Below are positions 1 to 7,919 of a DNA stretch of 33,396 nt, piece after piece. Positions within the stretch are counted from its first letter, which is position 1; each line of letters opens with the position of its first letter. Made by a program: the position numbers and the translations under genes. This DNA comes from JAEUSI01 sp036782915 (GTDB taxonomy: Bacteria; Bacteroidota; Ignavibacteria; Tepidaquicellales; Tepidaquicellaceae). A model generated the notes under the pieces. It searched no databases. It had not been told where the DNA came from and was given only the letters and a program-made list of their open reading frames with translations. Location: NCBI GenBank assembly GCA_036782915.1, contig DAIPYE010000011.1:1-33396 (forward strand), read 5' to 3'.

Positions 1-1
1 C

Positions 2-134
2 TATTGACTATTGACCATTGACTATTGACCATTGACCATTGACCATTGACTATTGACCATTGACCATTGACCATTGACCATTGACTATTGACCATTGACC
101 ATTGACTATTGACCATTGACTATTGACCATTGAC
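2..134. repeat. Tandem heptamer repeat, 19 units of YATTGAC
   Basis: Nineteen uninterrupted 7-bp units fill this stretch. Each is CATTGAC or TATTGAC, and only the first base varies. TATTGAC occurs at units 1, 2, 4, 8, 13, 16 and 18. One extra C precedes the first unit, so the array probably continues beyond the window. Because 7 is not a multiple of 3, all frames cycle through the same 21 bases and meet TGA, so the array is non-coding. It ends 32 bp before the (p)ppGpp synthetase start codon. Confidence 0.97.
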
Positions 135-157
135 CAACTTAACAAACTCAATATAAA
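130..157 (+). promoter_or_regulatory. Candidate sigma-70-type promoter using the last heptamer unit
   Basis: TTGACC at 130-135, formed by the last heptamer unit plus the next C, resembles a -35 box. TATAAA at 152-157 resembles a -10 box, and the spacer is 16 bp. Transcription would begin about 2-4 bases before the ATG at 167, giving an almost leaderless mRNA. The only purine-rich stretch, AAAGAG at 160-165, is too close to the ATG to be a good ribosome site. The fit to the E. coli consensus is seen directly. Its use in this organism is inferred. Confidence 0.4.
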
Positions 158-166
158 CCAAAGAGT

Positions 167-2392
167 ATGTTCAGTACATTTTACAAAAAGAAACTCGATG
201 AATTGCTTTATTACAGCCACAGGAATTTACCTGAAAATCCGGCTAATGATAAGCTGATCACAAATGCATTTAAATTTGCATACGAAGCGCATAAAAATGA
301 CAAGCGTGCTTCCGGCGAAGCTTATATTTCACATCCTTATGATGTTGCTCTTATACTTGCAAAGGAAATTCCGCTTGACGCTGTTTCCATAGCCGCTTCA
401 CTTCTTCATGATGTAGTGGAAGATACAAAGTTTACATTGAAGGATATAAAAGCTGAGTTTGGAGATGAAGTTGCAGAGATCGTAAACGGGGCAACGAAGA
501 TCGAAGGTATGTTTGAGAATTATGAAATGAAGCAAGTTGAATCATACAAGAAAATGCTTCTTTCGATGACCTCTGATATAAGAGTTATTTTAATAAAATT
601 TGCAGACAGACTTCATAATTTACGAACTCTGGAATTTCTTTCTTCGGCTAAACAGCTGAGACTCGCTCAGGAAACTCTTGAGATTTATGCGCCACTTGCT
701 CACAGGTTTGGTTTGTCTTCCGTAAAAACAGAGCTGGAAGATCTTTCCTTTAAATATATCGACAGAAAAGCTTATGACGAAATTGCAAAAAGGCTCAAGG
801 AAAAAAAGCGTGAGAGAGAAAAATTTATAAAGAAATTTATTGAGCCGATTCAGGAGAGACTTACTAAAGAGGGTTTTAAATTTGAGATCAGCGGCAGGGC
901 TAAACATATTCACAGTATTTATAAAAAGATTGTCAGCAGAAATAAAACATTTGACGAACTCTATGATCTCTTCGCTATCAGAATTATTGTCGATACAAAA
1001 AGTAAAAATGATTGTTTTTCTGTTTATGGTATTTGCTCCGAGATTTACCTTCCGGTTCCGGAAAGATTCAAAGATTATATTTCCCTTCCTAAGCAGAATA
1101 ATTATCAGTCAATTCATACAACACTTGTCAGTAAGGAAGGCAAGATGGTGGAAGTTCAGATCCGCACGAGGGAAATGCACGAGATCGCCGAGAAAGGAAT
1201 TGCCGCTCACTGGAAATACAAAGAGAACAATGTACTACATGATACAAATCTTGAAAAATGGATGAACTGGATCAGGGAGTCTATGGAAGTATCTTCCAAA
1301 GATGAAACATCTTCACAGGTTCTGGAAAGTTTTAAATTAAATCTTTATCAGAATGAAATATATTGTTTTACTCCTAAAGGTGAATTGAAAATTCTGCCGG
1401 GAGGCGCAACTGCCGTTGATTTTGCATTTGAAATTCATACTGAGATCGGATTAAAATGTATCGGCGCAAAAGTTAACGGAAAGATAGTCAATCTTGAAAC
1501 ACCTCTCAAAAGCGGTGACCAGATAGAAATTTTAACATCAAAAAGTCAGACTCCAAAAATTGACTGGGATAAATTTGTAGTTACTCATAAGGCAAAATCC
1601 GATATTCGAAAATATTTCAATACTGAAAGAAGAAAGCTGATCCAGACAGGCAAAGATATCTGGGAGAAGAAAATCAAGAAACACAAAATTCATCTCAACG
1701 ATGAAGCTTTATCCAAAATTGTTCATAAGCTGAAATATAAAGATACAGGGCATTTTTATCATTCGGTTTCACAGGATGAGAATAAAGCAAATGAAGTAAT
1801 TGAGATACTTACAGATAAAGCAAAACTGCTTTCACTTGATCAAAAAAACGGAAGCAGTGATGAAATTTTAACTCCGGAAAGTATCTCCTCTAATTTCAAT
1901 AAATTTGTTGATGAAGTCAGAAATTCAAAGAATGAAATTATTTTGGATACAGGATCTTCACAAAGTATGAACGGATTGAAATATGATTTTGCAAAATGCT
2001 GCAGTCCGATTCCGGGTGATGATGTGATCGGATTTGTAAGTTTTGAAAAAGGTATAAGAATTCACAGAAAAACCTGTAAGAATATCCTGAATCTTTTTAT
2101 GAGAGAACCGGAAAGGATTGTTCAGATTAACTGGAATGAAGCTTCCGGTGAAGAATTCACAGGCGGTATAAAAATAATCGGTGAAGACAGACCGGGTATA
2201 CTTAATCAGATCACAAAAACCATTTCAAAAAATTTTAATTCAAACATAAAAAGCGTTGACATTAAAACCAAAAGCTCTATGTTTGAAGGAACATTGATTT
2301 TAAGCATTCAAAATTTAAAACAATTAAATCAGATCATGGAAAAGATCAATAATCAGGAAGGAGTATTCAGCGTTGAAAGATTCGAACAATAA
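167..2392 (+). CDS. rel: Bifunctional (p)ppGpp synthetase/hydrolase, RelA/SpoT (Rel) family
   Basis: Makes and degrades the stringent-response alarmone (p)ppGpp in the cytoplasm. The 741 residues match the full-length family. The N-terminal HD hydrolase domain has R47, H56, the HDVVED motif at 81-86, and D147/N151 in ADRLHN, so hydrolase residues look intact. The synthetase domain (about 235-350) carries YDLFAIRIIVD, FKDYI, NNYQSIHTT, and E329 in VEVQIRT. A TGS domain follows at about 397-458, then a CCSPIPGDD Cys/His segment, and a C-terminal ACT domain (IKIIGEDRPGILNQ). Both catalytic halves look functional, so this is a Rel/SpoT-type dual enzyme rather than a synthase-only RelA. The ATG at 167 fits the usual short N-terminal extension before the HD domain. 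The next gene starts inside its 3' end. Confidence 0.97.
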   Translation: MFSTFYKKKLDELLYYSHRNLPENPANDKLITNAFKFAYEAHKNDKRASGEAYISHPYDVALILAKEIPLDAVSIAASLLHDVVEDTKFTLKDIKAEFGDEVAEIVNGATKIEGMFENYEMKQVESYKKMLLSMTSDIRVILIKFADRLHNLRTLEFLSSAKQLRLAQETLEIYAPLAHRFGLSSVKTELEDLSFKYIDRKAYDEIAKRLKEKKREREKFIKKFIEPIQERLTKEGFKFEISGRAKHIHSIYKKIVSRNKTFDELYDLFAIRIIVDTKSKNDCFSVYGICSEIYLPVPERFKDYISLPKQNNYQSIHTTLVSKEGKMVEVQIRTREMHEIAEKGIAAHWKYKENNVLHDTNLEKWMNWIRESMEVSSKDETSSQVLESFKLNLYQNEIYCFTPKGELKILPGGATAVDFAFEIHTEIGLKCIGAKVNGKIVNLETPLKSGDQIEILTSKSQTPKIDWDKFVVTHKAKSDIRKYFNTERRKLIQTGKDIWEKKIKKHKIHLNDEALSKIVHKLKYKDTGHFYHSVSQDENKANEVIEILTDKAKLLSLDQKNGSSDEILTPESISSNFNKFVDEVRNSKNEIILDTGSSQSMNGLKYDFAKCCSPIPGDDVIGFVSFEKGIRIHRKTCKNILNLFMREPERIVQINWNEASGEEFTGGIKIIGEDRPGILNQITKTISKNFNSNIKSVDIKTKSSMFEGTLILSIQNLKQLNQIMEKINNQEGVFSVERFEQ
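2355..2363 (+). promoter_or_regulatory. Strong Shine-Dalgarno that sets a TTG start
   Basis: AGGAAGGAG lies 9 bases upstream of TTG at 2373, inside the 3' end of the (p)ppGpp synthetase gene. Strong SD sequences are scarce in this window. This one supports the TTG as the real start, since it places the following signal peptide in frame, and it suggests translational coupling to the upstream gene. Confidence 0.75.
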
Positions 2393-3455
2393 AATATTTT
2401 TTACTATTAAGTTTTTCATGATTTATTTTATTTCATTTCAATTTTCTTTTTCTCAGAACTCAGATAATTCAGGCAATAATGATCCGTTGAGATTATCGGA
2501 TGAAAAACATCTCAGCAATATTAAACAACTTACTTTCGGAGGTGAAAATGCTGAATGCTACTTTTCATTTGACGGAAAAAAGTTTTCTTTTCAGACTACA
2601 AGAGATAAGCTGCAGTGCGATCAGATATTTACTATGAATACAGACGGATCGGGTCAAAAGCTTGTAAGTACAGGTACCGGCAGAACTACCTGCGCATATT
2701 ATTTGCCGGACAATAAAACTATTCTTTTTGCATCCACTCATCTGTCAGGTCAGGAGTGCCCGCCAAAACCTGACTTTTCCAAAGGTTATGTCTGGGCTTT
2801 GTATGATTCTTTTGATATTTTTACTGTCAATGAAGACGGATCTGATCTCAAACAACTTACTTTTGATAATGGATACGATGCAGAAGCAACTGTCTCTGCA
2901 AAGGGGGACAGAATAGGTTTTACTTCTACAAGAAACGGAGAAGGGGATATTTATTCAATGAATCTTGACGGAAATGATGTGAAGCAATTGACAGACGAAA
3001 CAGGATATGACGGCGGCGCTTTTTATTCTTATGACGGAACAAAGATCATTTACAGAAGGACCAGATTCGAAAATGAAAAAGAGATTGAAGAATATAAAAT
3101 GTTGTTATCCGAAGGATTGATAAGACCTTCAAAACTTGAGATCTGGATAATGGATGCAGACGGAAATAACAAGAAACAAATAACGGATAATTCTGCTGCG
3201 AATTTCGCGCCTTATTTTTTTCCGGACGGAAATAAAATATTATTCTGTTCGAATGTTCAGGGTTCCGACAAACGAAATTTTGACATTTATAAAATTAATA
3301 TTGACGGATCCGGACTTGAAAGAATTACTTTTTACGATGAGTTCGACGGATTCCCGATGTTTTCTCCTGACGGAACTAAAATGGTTTTTTGTTCAAACAG
3401 AAACGGAAGTGTCAAAGGTGAAACAAATGTTTTTATTTGTGACTGGGTAGATTAA
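2373..3455 (+). CDS. Secreted TolB-like / PD40 beta-propeller protein
   Basis: A 360-residue protein starting at TTG, overlapping the end of the (p)ppGpp synthetase gene by 20 bases. Residues 1-28 form a signal peptide: lysines, a Phe/Ile-rich hydrophobic core, then SFSQ. The rest is repeated beta-propeller blades of the PD40/WD40-like type. Each blade has a F(S/P)xDGxKxxF or equivalent turn followed by IxxMNxDGSxxxxLT. Examples are IFTMNTDGSGQ, IYSMNLDGNDVKQLT and MFSPDGTKMVFCSN. The family includes the TolB propeller and many secreted proteins of unknown role in this bacterial group. There is no TolB N-terminal domain and no Tol-Pal gene nearby, so a TolB function is not claimed. It likely acts outside the inner membrane, perhaps binding protein or glycan. 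Confidence 0.85.
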   Translation: MKDSNNKIFFTIKFFMIYFISFQFSFSQNSDNSGNNDPLRLSDEKHLSNIKQLTFGGENAECYFSFDGKKFSFQTTRDKLQCDQIFTMNTDGSGQKLVSTGTGRTTCAYYLPDNKTILFASTHLSGQECPPKPDFSKGYVWALYDSFDIFTVNEDGSDLKQLTFDNGYDAEATVSAKGDRIGFTSTRNGEGDIYSMNLDGNDVKQLTDETGYDGGAFYSYDGTKIIYRRTRFENEKEIEEYKMLLSEGLIRPSKLEIWIMDADGNNKKQITDNSAANFAPYFFPDGNKILFCSNVQGSDKRNFDIYKINIDGSGLERITFYDEFDGFPMFSPDGTKMVFCSNRNGSVKGETNVFICDWVD

Positions 3456-3460
3456 AGAAT

Positions 3461-3826
3461 TTATAACTCTTCGCAGCTCACTGCCGCACAGGCGTAATCC
3501 TCTGTATGCGATATGCTGATCTCAAATTTCAGTTTTGAATAATTGTTTTCTTTCAGATGAACAATATAAGGTTTTCCTTTTTCATTATTCACAATTTCAA
3601 TGTCCTTCCAGCTGAACTCCTTTCCAACTCCGGTTCCTATAGCTTTTGAATAAGCTTCCTTTGATGCGAACCTTCCTGCAAAATGCAGGTCCGGTTTGGA
3701 AAATTTTTTACAGTATTTAATTTCATTTTCAGTTAATATTCTCTTGAAAAATCTTTCACCGTAATCTTCCATTAATTTTTTTATTCTTTTAACTTCTATT
3801 ATATCTATTCCGATACCTTTTATCAT
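3461..3826 (-). CDS. acpS: Holo-[acyl-carrier-protein] synthase AcpS
   Basis: Transfers the 4'-phosphopantetheine arm of CoA to the serine of acyl carrier protein, activating it for fatty-acid synthesis. At 121 residues it has the usual single-domain AcpS length. It shows D8 in GIGIDIIEV and E57 in FAGRFASKEAYSKA, the two Mg-binding acidic positions, plus the GTG segment and SISHTEDYA near the C-terminus. It is the last gene of the minus-strand cluster, 6 bp after the HAD hydrolase gene. Its stop lies only 5 bp from the stop of the convergent propeller gene, with no terminator hairpin between them. Confidence 0.96.
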   Translation of the reverse strand: MIKGIGIDIIEVKRIKKLMEDYGERFFKRILTENEIKYCKKFSKPDLHFAGRFASKEAYSKAIGTGVGKEFSWKDIEIVNNEKGKPYIVHLKENNYSKLKFEISISHTEDYACAAVSCEEL

Positions 3827-3832
3827 GTCAGT

Positions 3833-4519
3833 TTAAATAATGTTGTTTTCTTTTTTAATAATATCTATAAGTTCTGAAACCGAGTTAATGTCATAATCAG
3901 AATCCGGATTTTCGGTATTAAATGTATCTCCGTATCTTGCAAAAACAGTTTTCATCCCGACTGCTTTTGCGCCGACCATGTCACGCTCAGCCCAGTCACC
4001 TATCATCAGACATTCATTTGCTTTCAAACCAAGTTCATTTAAAGCCATATTGAATGGCACCGGCGACGGTTTTCTTTCTCGGGTTTCATCATAAGTAATA
4101 ACAACGTCAAAAAAATGCTGAAAATTTATATAAGACAATCTCAGCCATGCTTCCTTTGAAGGAGCGTCTGAAACAACCGCAAGCTTCAGTCCCATTTTAG
4201 TCAGCTCGATCAGCGTTGGCAACACTCCGGGATATGGTTTCAAGGCTGCTTCTCTTGCCTTTCTGTATGCTACAATTCCCGCAGACATTATTTTGTAATC
4301 AACTTTCCCCAGAACTTCCTTCAGTAAATGATCAAAGACCTGCTGATATTCCATTCCCTGCTCTGTGTAAATGCTGTTAATTTTTTCCGTTATATTTTCA
4401 AATGTCATATCCAGTCCCGAATCTATCATGGCATTTGCAGCTGCATCAACAGCCGCTCTTTTTAAAAGCATGAAGTCAACTAATGTATTGTCCAGATCAA
4501 AAATTATTGCTTTTATCAT
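3833..4519 (-). CDS. HAD-superfamily hydrolase
   Basis: A 228-residue haloacid-dehalogenase-type phosphohydrolase. Motif I is FDLDNT, with nucleophile D8 and D10. Motif II is VVSDAP (S117), motif III is K150 in ERKPSPVPF, and motif IV is MIGDWAERD (D175, D180). The helical segment between motifs I and II (about 20-85) indicates a C1-type cap, as in phosphoglycolate phosphatase-like and other small-molecule phosphatases. The substrate cannot be deduced from sequence. The gene lies between the Fur-family regulator and acpS, close enough to be co-transcribed. A purine-rich AAAGGG precedes the ATG. Confidence 0.88.
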   Translation of the reverse strand: MIKAIIFDLDNTLVDFMLLKRAAVDAAANAMIDSGLDMTFENITEKINSIYTEQGMEYQQVFDHLLKEVLGKVDYKIMSAGIVAYRKAREAALKPYPGVLPTLIELTKMGLKLAVVSDAPSKEAWLRLSYINFQHFFDVVITYDETRERKPSPVPFNMALNELGLKANECLMIGDWAERDMVGAKAVGMKTVFARYGDTFNTENPDSDYDINSVSELIDIIKKENNII

Positions 4520-4620
4520 TTTACCCTTTTTAATATTACTTAAGCAATTTTGTAAAATTTCTGTTTAACCTTTTAAAACCTACTCTTTCCCAAGCCCTGC
4601 TTAGGAAATCATAAAATTCT

Positions 4621-5076
4621 TTAACTGCATTTCTTGCAAACTCCGAAAAATTCCAGCGAATGTGATATTTCAGTATAACCTTTTTTGTTAAGAAATTTTT
4701 CAAGCTCTTCCAGCATACAGGTCTCAACATTCTCAACAGTCTTGCATTTTTTGCAAACAATATGATGATGGTGATGCCTGTCATAAATCAATTCATATCT
4801 TTTAAATTCATCCTTGAAATCTATTTCATTTACTATATTCTGCTCGGCGAATAAATTAATTGTTCTGTAAACTGTAGCAAGATCAATTTTTTTCTTCTTT
4901 ATCTTTTTATGAATTTCCGAAATTGTTAATGGATTATGATTTGCTTTTAATATGCTGAGGATCTCCAGACGCGGAGCCGTGATCCTCTGTGAACGATTAT
5001 TCAGTATCAGCTTAAATTCATCTGAAGTGAAATCTTTTATTTTATTAACTTCTGATTTCGGTTTCACTTTACTCAT
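4621..5076 (-). CDS. Fur-family metal-responsive transcriptional regulator
   Basis: A 151-residue Fur-superfamily repressor. An N-terminal winged helix carries the recognition segment DLATVYRTINLF (about 65-76). A C-terminal metal-binding dimerisation domain has a run of five histidines (101-105), then C108/C111 and a closing CKKC (C147/C150), consistent with a structural zinc site. Which family member it is (Fur, Zur or PerR) cannot be settled by eye. I chose the ATG at 5076 rather than one 45 bases upstream. It gives the normal family length, has GGGG about 11 bases upstream, and leaves only an 8-base overlap with the dehydrogenase gene. No recognisable Fur box was found in the window, so its targets are unknown. 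Confidence 0.9.
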   Translation of the reverse strand: MSKVKPKSEVNKIKDFTSDEFKLILNNRSQRITAPRLEILSILKANHNPLTISEIHKKIKKKKIDLATVYRTINLFAEQNIVNEIDFKDEFKRYELIYDRHHHHHIVCKKCKTVENVETCMLEELEKFLNKKGYTEISHSLEFFGVCKKCS

Positions 5077-5935
5077 ATTTGTAAAATCCCCGTTTCGTTT
5101 TTCTACCGAGTAAATTTGCATCTACCATTTTCTTCTGAATGAAACTTGGTCTGTATTTCGGATCATTAAAGAATGCTTCATATACTGATTTGGTTACTGA
5201 AAAATTTATGTCAATTCCGATCAGATCCATTAATTCAAACGGTCCCATGGCAAATCCTCCGCAGCTTTTTAATACTTTATCTGTTAACTCCTGATCTGAA
5301 GTACCTTCACCTAATATTTTCAATGCTTCTCCGTAAAATGGTCTAGCAATTCTGTTGACTATAAAAGCCGGCGTGTCTTTTGCTGTCACCGGAATTTTCC
5401 CTATCTTTTTTGAAAGCTCTGTTGTCAGATTCACTGTGTCTTCCGAAGTAAAATCTCCTTTCACAACTTCAACCAGTTTCATTATATTGGCAGGATTAAA
5501 AAAATGCATCCCGATTACTCTTTCAGGATTTTTTTTGATGAATGTTGAAATGGTTGTAATTGAAAGTGATGAAGTATTTGATGAAAGTATAGTTTCTGCT
5601 TTGCAAATGTTTTCAAGCTTCAGAAAAATATCCTTCTTCAGATCCATATCCTCCGTTGCTGCTTCTATAATAAAATCACATTCCGAAAAATCATTTATAT
5701 CATCTGTATATTTCAGATTACTCAATGCTTCTGCTCTTTTATCTTCAGTAATTTTTTTCTTTTCCAGGGTTTTCGAAAGTTCATTTTTAATGATCTCTTC
5801 TGATTTTAAAAGAAAATCCCTGCTTATGTCAAAGAGAATTGTCCTGAAGCCGCTCAGGGAAGTTGACATTGCAATTCCCCGACCCATTGTGCCCGAACCC
5901 GCGATGCCTATTGATTTTATATCTTCTGTTTTCAT
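5069..5935 (-). CDS. 3-hydroxyacyl-CoA (3-hydroxybutyryl-CoA) dehydrogenase
   Basis: An NAD-dependent oxidoreductase interconverting 3-hydroxyacyl-CoA and 3-oxoacyl-CoA in fatty-acid or butyrate metabolism. At 288 residues it is the short, stand-alone bacterial form without a crotonase domain. The Rossmann motif GSGTMGRGIA is at 13-22. The catalytic pair is H144 in GMHFFNPANIMKLVEVV and E156, with an N120-containing SSNTSSL loop. The C-terminal helical domain starts with KDTPAFIVNRI. The ATG at 5935 is preferred over an upstream TTG (5941) two codons earlier. No thiolase or enoyl-CoA hydratase is nearby, so its pathway is not shown by context. The Fur-family gene starts within its last bases. 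Confidence 0.94.
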   Translation of the reverse strand: MKTEDIKSIGIAGSGTMGRGIAMSTSLSGFRTILFDISRDFLLKSEEIIKNELSKTLEKKKITEDKRAEALSNLKYTDDINDFSECDFIIEAATEDMDLKKDIFLKLENICKAETILSSNTSSLSITTISTFIKKNPERVIGMHFFNPANIMKLVEVVKGDFTSEDTVNLTTELSKKIGKIPVTAKDTPAFIVNRIARPFYGEALKILGEGTSDQELTDKVLKSCGGFAMGPFELMDLIGIDINFSVTKSVYEAFFNDPKYRPSFIQKKMVDANLLGRKTKRGFYKYE

Positions 5936-6061
5936 ATGCAAATATAAATCTTTCTTTTGACTATTTGTATTTATTAAACCTTGCTGAGTACAGGATTTTT
6001 TCCGGAATAAAAAAACGACAGAGTTTTCGATTTAAAATCTTTTCAGTTAAATTTCGATGTT

Positions 6062-7384
6062 TTAAATAACTTTTCGATGCTTAAACTCTTTTAACTTCAA
6101 AAGATCACTTACTAAAAAGAAAGATCCCGAAACTAAAATCAGATCGTTTGTTTTTGACAAGGATATTGCATATTCAAAAGCTTCCTTTACTGTCGATCTG
6201 GCTTCAATTTTTGATTCATTTCCTTTGACAGAATTTAATAATGTATCCGGCTCGGCAGATCTTTTATAATCAGGTTTTGTGAAAATTATTTTCTTTGTTT
6301 TCAATTTCAATAATTCCGAGATGCTTTCTTTGTATTGCTTGTCATTCATCATTGCAAAAATAATTATTAGAGCTTTGTAATTAAAAAACTTAAGATTTTG
6401 GGGAATATTCTCAATCCCCTGCAAATTGTGCGAAACATCAATTACAATTTTCGGCTTTTCTGAAATCAGCTCGAATCTGCCGTGAAAATTTGAGTTTTGT
6501 TTTACATTCTTTAAACCGTTGTGAATTTCATTTTCTTCAATTACAATGTTTTCCTTTTCGCAAAAAATATCCAGAGCTGTCAGAGATGTTTTAATGTTAT
6601 GTTTCTGATAATCACCAATTACAGGAAAATAAAAATTCCTGTAATTTTTTCCGTTTCCCTCTGCATTAAATATGAATCCTCTTTCTGTCTTTTTCTTAAT
6701 GTCTATTCTATAATTATCTTCAGCAAATATAATCTCCGAGTTTTTCTCTTTAGCGGTTTTTCGGAAGATCTTTTCTGACTCAGCGGTAACATTTCCCGAA
6801 ACAATAGGAATATTCTTTTTTATTATCCCCGCTTTTTCTGCAGAGATTTTCTTAATTGTTTTTCCCAGAAATTCCACATGGTCGATACATATACTTGTAA
6901 TGACTGAAACTACAGGTATCAGAACATTGGTTGAATCAAGTCTTCCGCCAAGTCCCGTTTCCACTACCGCATAATCAACTTTCCTGTTACTGAAATATTC
7001 AAACGCCATTGCAGTGGTTACTTCAAAAAAGCTGGGCTTGATTCTTTCTATTTCATCATGAAGTTTATTTGTAAAATCAATTATGAATTTTTTTGAAATA
7101 TATTTTCCGTTAACAAGTATTCTTTCACGAAAATCTTTTATATGAGGCGAAGTATAAAGCCCTGTCTTAAATCCTTTTTCATTTAATACAGAATTCAATA
7201 TTGACGAGACAGAACCTTTTCCGTTTGTCCCTGCTATGTGAATAGATTTAAATTTCTTTTCGGGAATATTAAGATACTTCAGTAATAAAGCTATGTTTTT
7301 AAGATCATACTTTATACCCGCACGCTCCAGTCCGAAAAGATATTCAATACATTTGTTGTAATTCCGGAATTTATTTTTGATCAA
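6062..7384 (-). CDS. folC: Bifunctional folylpolyglutamate / dihydrofolate synthase FolC
   Basis: Adds glutamate to dihydropteroate and to folates, using ATP, so that folate cofactors stay in the cell. The 440 residues match the family. The Mur-ligase-type P-loop is HIAGTNGKGSV (about 49-59), followed by LYTSPHIKDFRERI (the SPH and ER motifs), then ETGLGGRLDSTN and ICIDHVEFLGKTI. The C-terminal domain contains IDVSHNLQGI, equivalent to the DGAHNP motif but with S for G. The start is TTG at 7384. The residues after it (YNKCIEYLFGLERAGIKYDL) fit the family N-terminus, so a later ATG would delete conserved sequence. It lies 29 bp after ribH. MetF, which uses folates, is also in the window. Confidence 0.95.
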   Translation of the reverse strand: MIKNKFRNYNKCIEYLFGLERAGIKYDLKNIALLLKYLNIPEKKFKSIHIAGTNGKGSVSSILNSVLNEKGFKTGLYTSPHIKDFRERILVNGKYISKKFIIDFTNKLHDEIERIKPSFFEVTTAMAFEYFSNRKVDYAVVETGLGGRLDSTNVLIPVVSVITSICIDHVEFLGKTIKKISAEKAGIIKKNIPIVSGNVTAESEKIFRKTAKEKNSEIIFAEDNYRIDIKKKTERGFIFNAEGNGKNYRNFYFPVIGDYQKHNIKTSLTALDIFCEKENIVIEENEIHNGLKNVKQNSNFHGRFELISEKPKIVIDVSHNLQGIENIPQNLKFFNYKALIIIFAMMNDKQYKESISELLKLKTKKIIFTKPDYKRSAEPDTLLNSVKGNESKIEARSTVKEAFEYAISLSKTNDLILVSGSFFLVSDLLKLKEFKHRKVI

Positions 7385-7413
7385 AGTATTAATTAATATT
7401 AGGAGGGAAAAAT

Positions 7414-7902
7414 TTATATCTTCTTCATTAAACTTATCATTTCTAACATCGAAACAGCTGCTTCAAATCCTTTATTATTATTACTATCTGGCGGCATTCC
7501 GCTTCTTTCATAAGCCTGCTGAGGAGTATAACAGGTCAGTACGCAGAATCCGGCGGGCATTTCATATTCATAAGAAATTTTATTTATGCTTTGGGAAACA
7601 CTGCTGCAGATATATTCAAAATGTGCGGTCTCGCCTTTTATAACACAGCCTATGGTAAGTATTCCGTCAAATTTCCGTTTATAACTCTCATTCTTTCTGC
7701 ATATCTTCTTCAAAACGGATGGAATTTCAAAAGCTCCCGGAACATAAAATACTTTAATGTTTTTTTCTTCAACACCGTTGTTTATTAATGCTTTCACAGC
7801 ACCTTTGAGAAGATTTTCTACAATTGGTTCATTAAATCTGCTGATGATAATTGCGATCTTATAGTTTTCTGAAGTTAATTCACCGTGTATTTTTTTTAAC
7901 AT
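7414..7902 (-). CDS. ribH: 6,7-dimethyl-8-ribityllumazine synthase RibH
   Basis: Catalyses the penultimate step of riboflavin synthesis, condensing the ribitylamino-uracil with dihydroxybutanone phosphate. The 162 residues are typical. Visible motifs are SRFNEPI (21-27), VPGAFEIP (54-61), GCVIKGETAHFEYI with catalytic H94, and YERSG followed by NNNKGFEAA (131-138) for phosphate binding. It lies 17 bp after the PHP gene and 29 bp before folC, in one minus-strand run. No other rib genes or FMN riboswitch are in the window, so ribH is separated from the rest of the pathway. Confidence 0.96.
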   Translation of the reverse strand: MLKKIHGELTSENYKIAIIISRFNEPIVENLLKGAVKALINNGVEEKNIKVFYVPGAFEIPSVLKKICRKNESYKRKFDGILTIGCVIKGETAHFEYICSSVSQSINKISYEYEMPAGFCVLTCYTPQQAYERSGMPPDSNNNKGFEAAVSMLEMISLMKKI

Positions 7903-7919
7903 TTTACTTTTAATTTTTA

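Noticed and set aside
2..134. CRISPR-like array
   Set aside because: Units are 7 bp and contiguous, with no spacers; it is a simple tandem repeat.
840..1265. 141-residue plus-strand open frame inside the (p)ppGpp synthetase gene
   Set aside because: A +1 shadow of the synthetase domain; no recognisable protein features.
4589..4605. GC-rich hairpin as a terminator after the Fur-family gene
   Set aside because: The 7-bp stem with a 3-base loop contains a G-U pair and has no T run on either strand.
4536..4784. 82-residue minus-strand open frame
   Set aside because: It is an alternative frame of the Fur-family gene, with no family features; the true frame contains the HHHHH and CxxC motifs.
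5355..5960. 201-residue plus-strand open frame
   Set aside because: It lies fully antisense to the hydroxyacyl-CoA dehydrogenase gene, whose conserved motifs are unmistakable; composition is Ser/Phe/Ile-rich, as expected for an antisense shadow.
7401..7407. AGGAGGG as a plus-strand ribosome site
   Set aside because: No plus-strand gene with credible product follows; the region is the gap between ribH and folC on the other strand.
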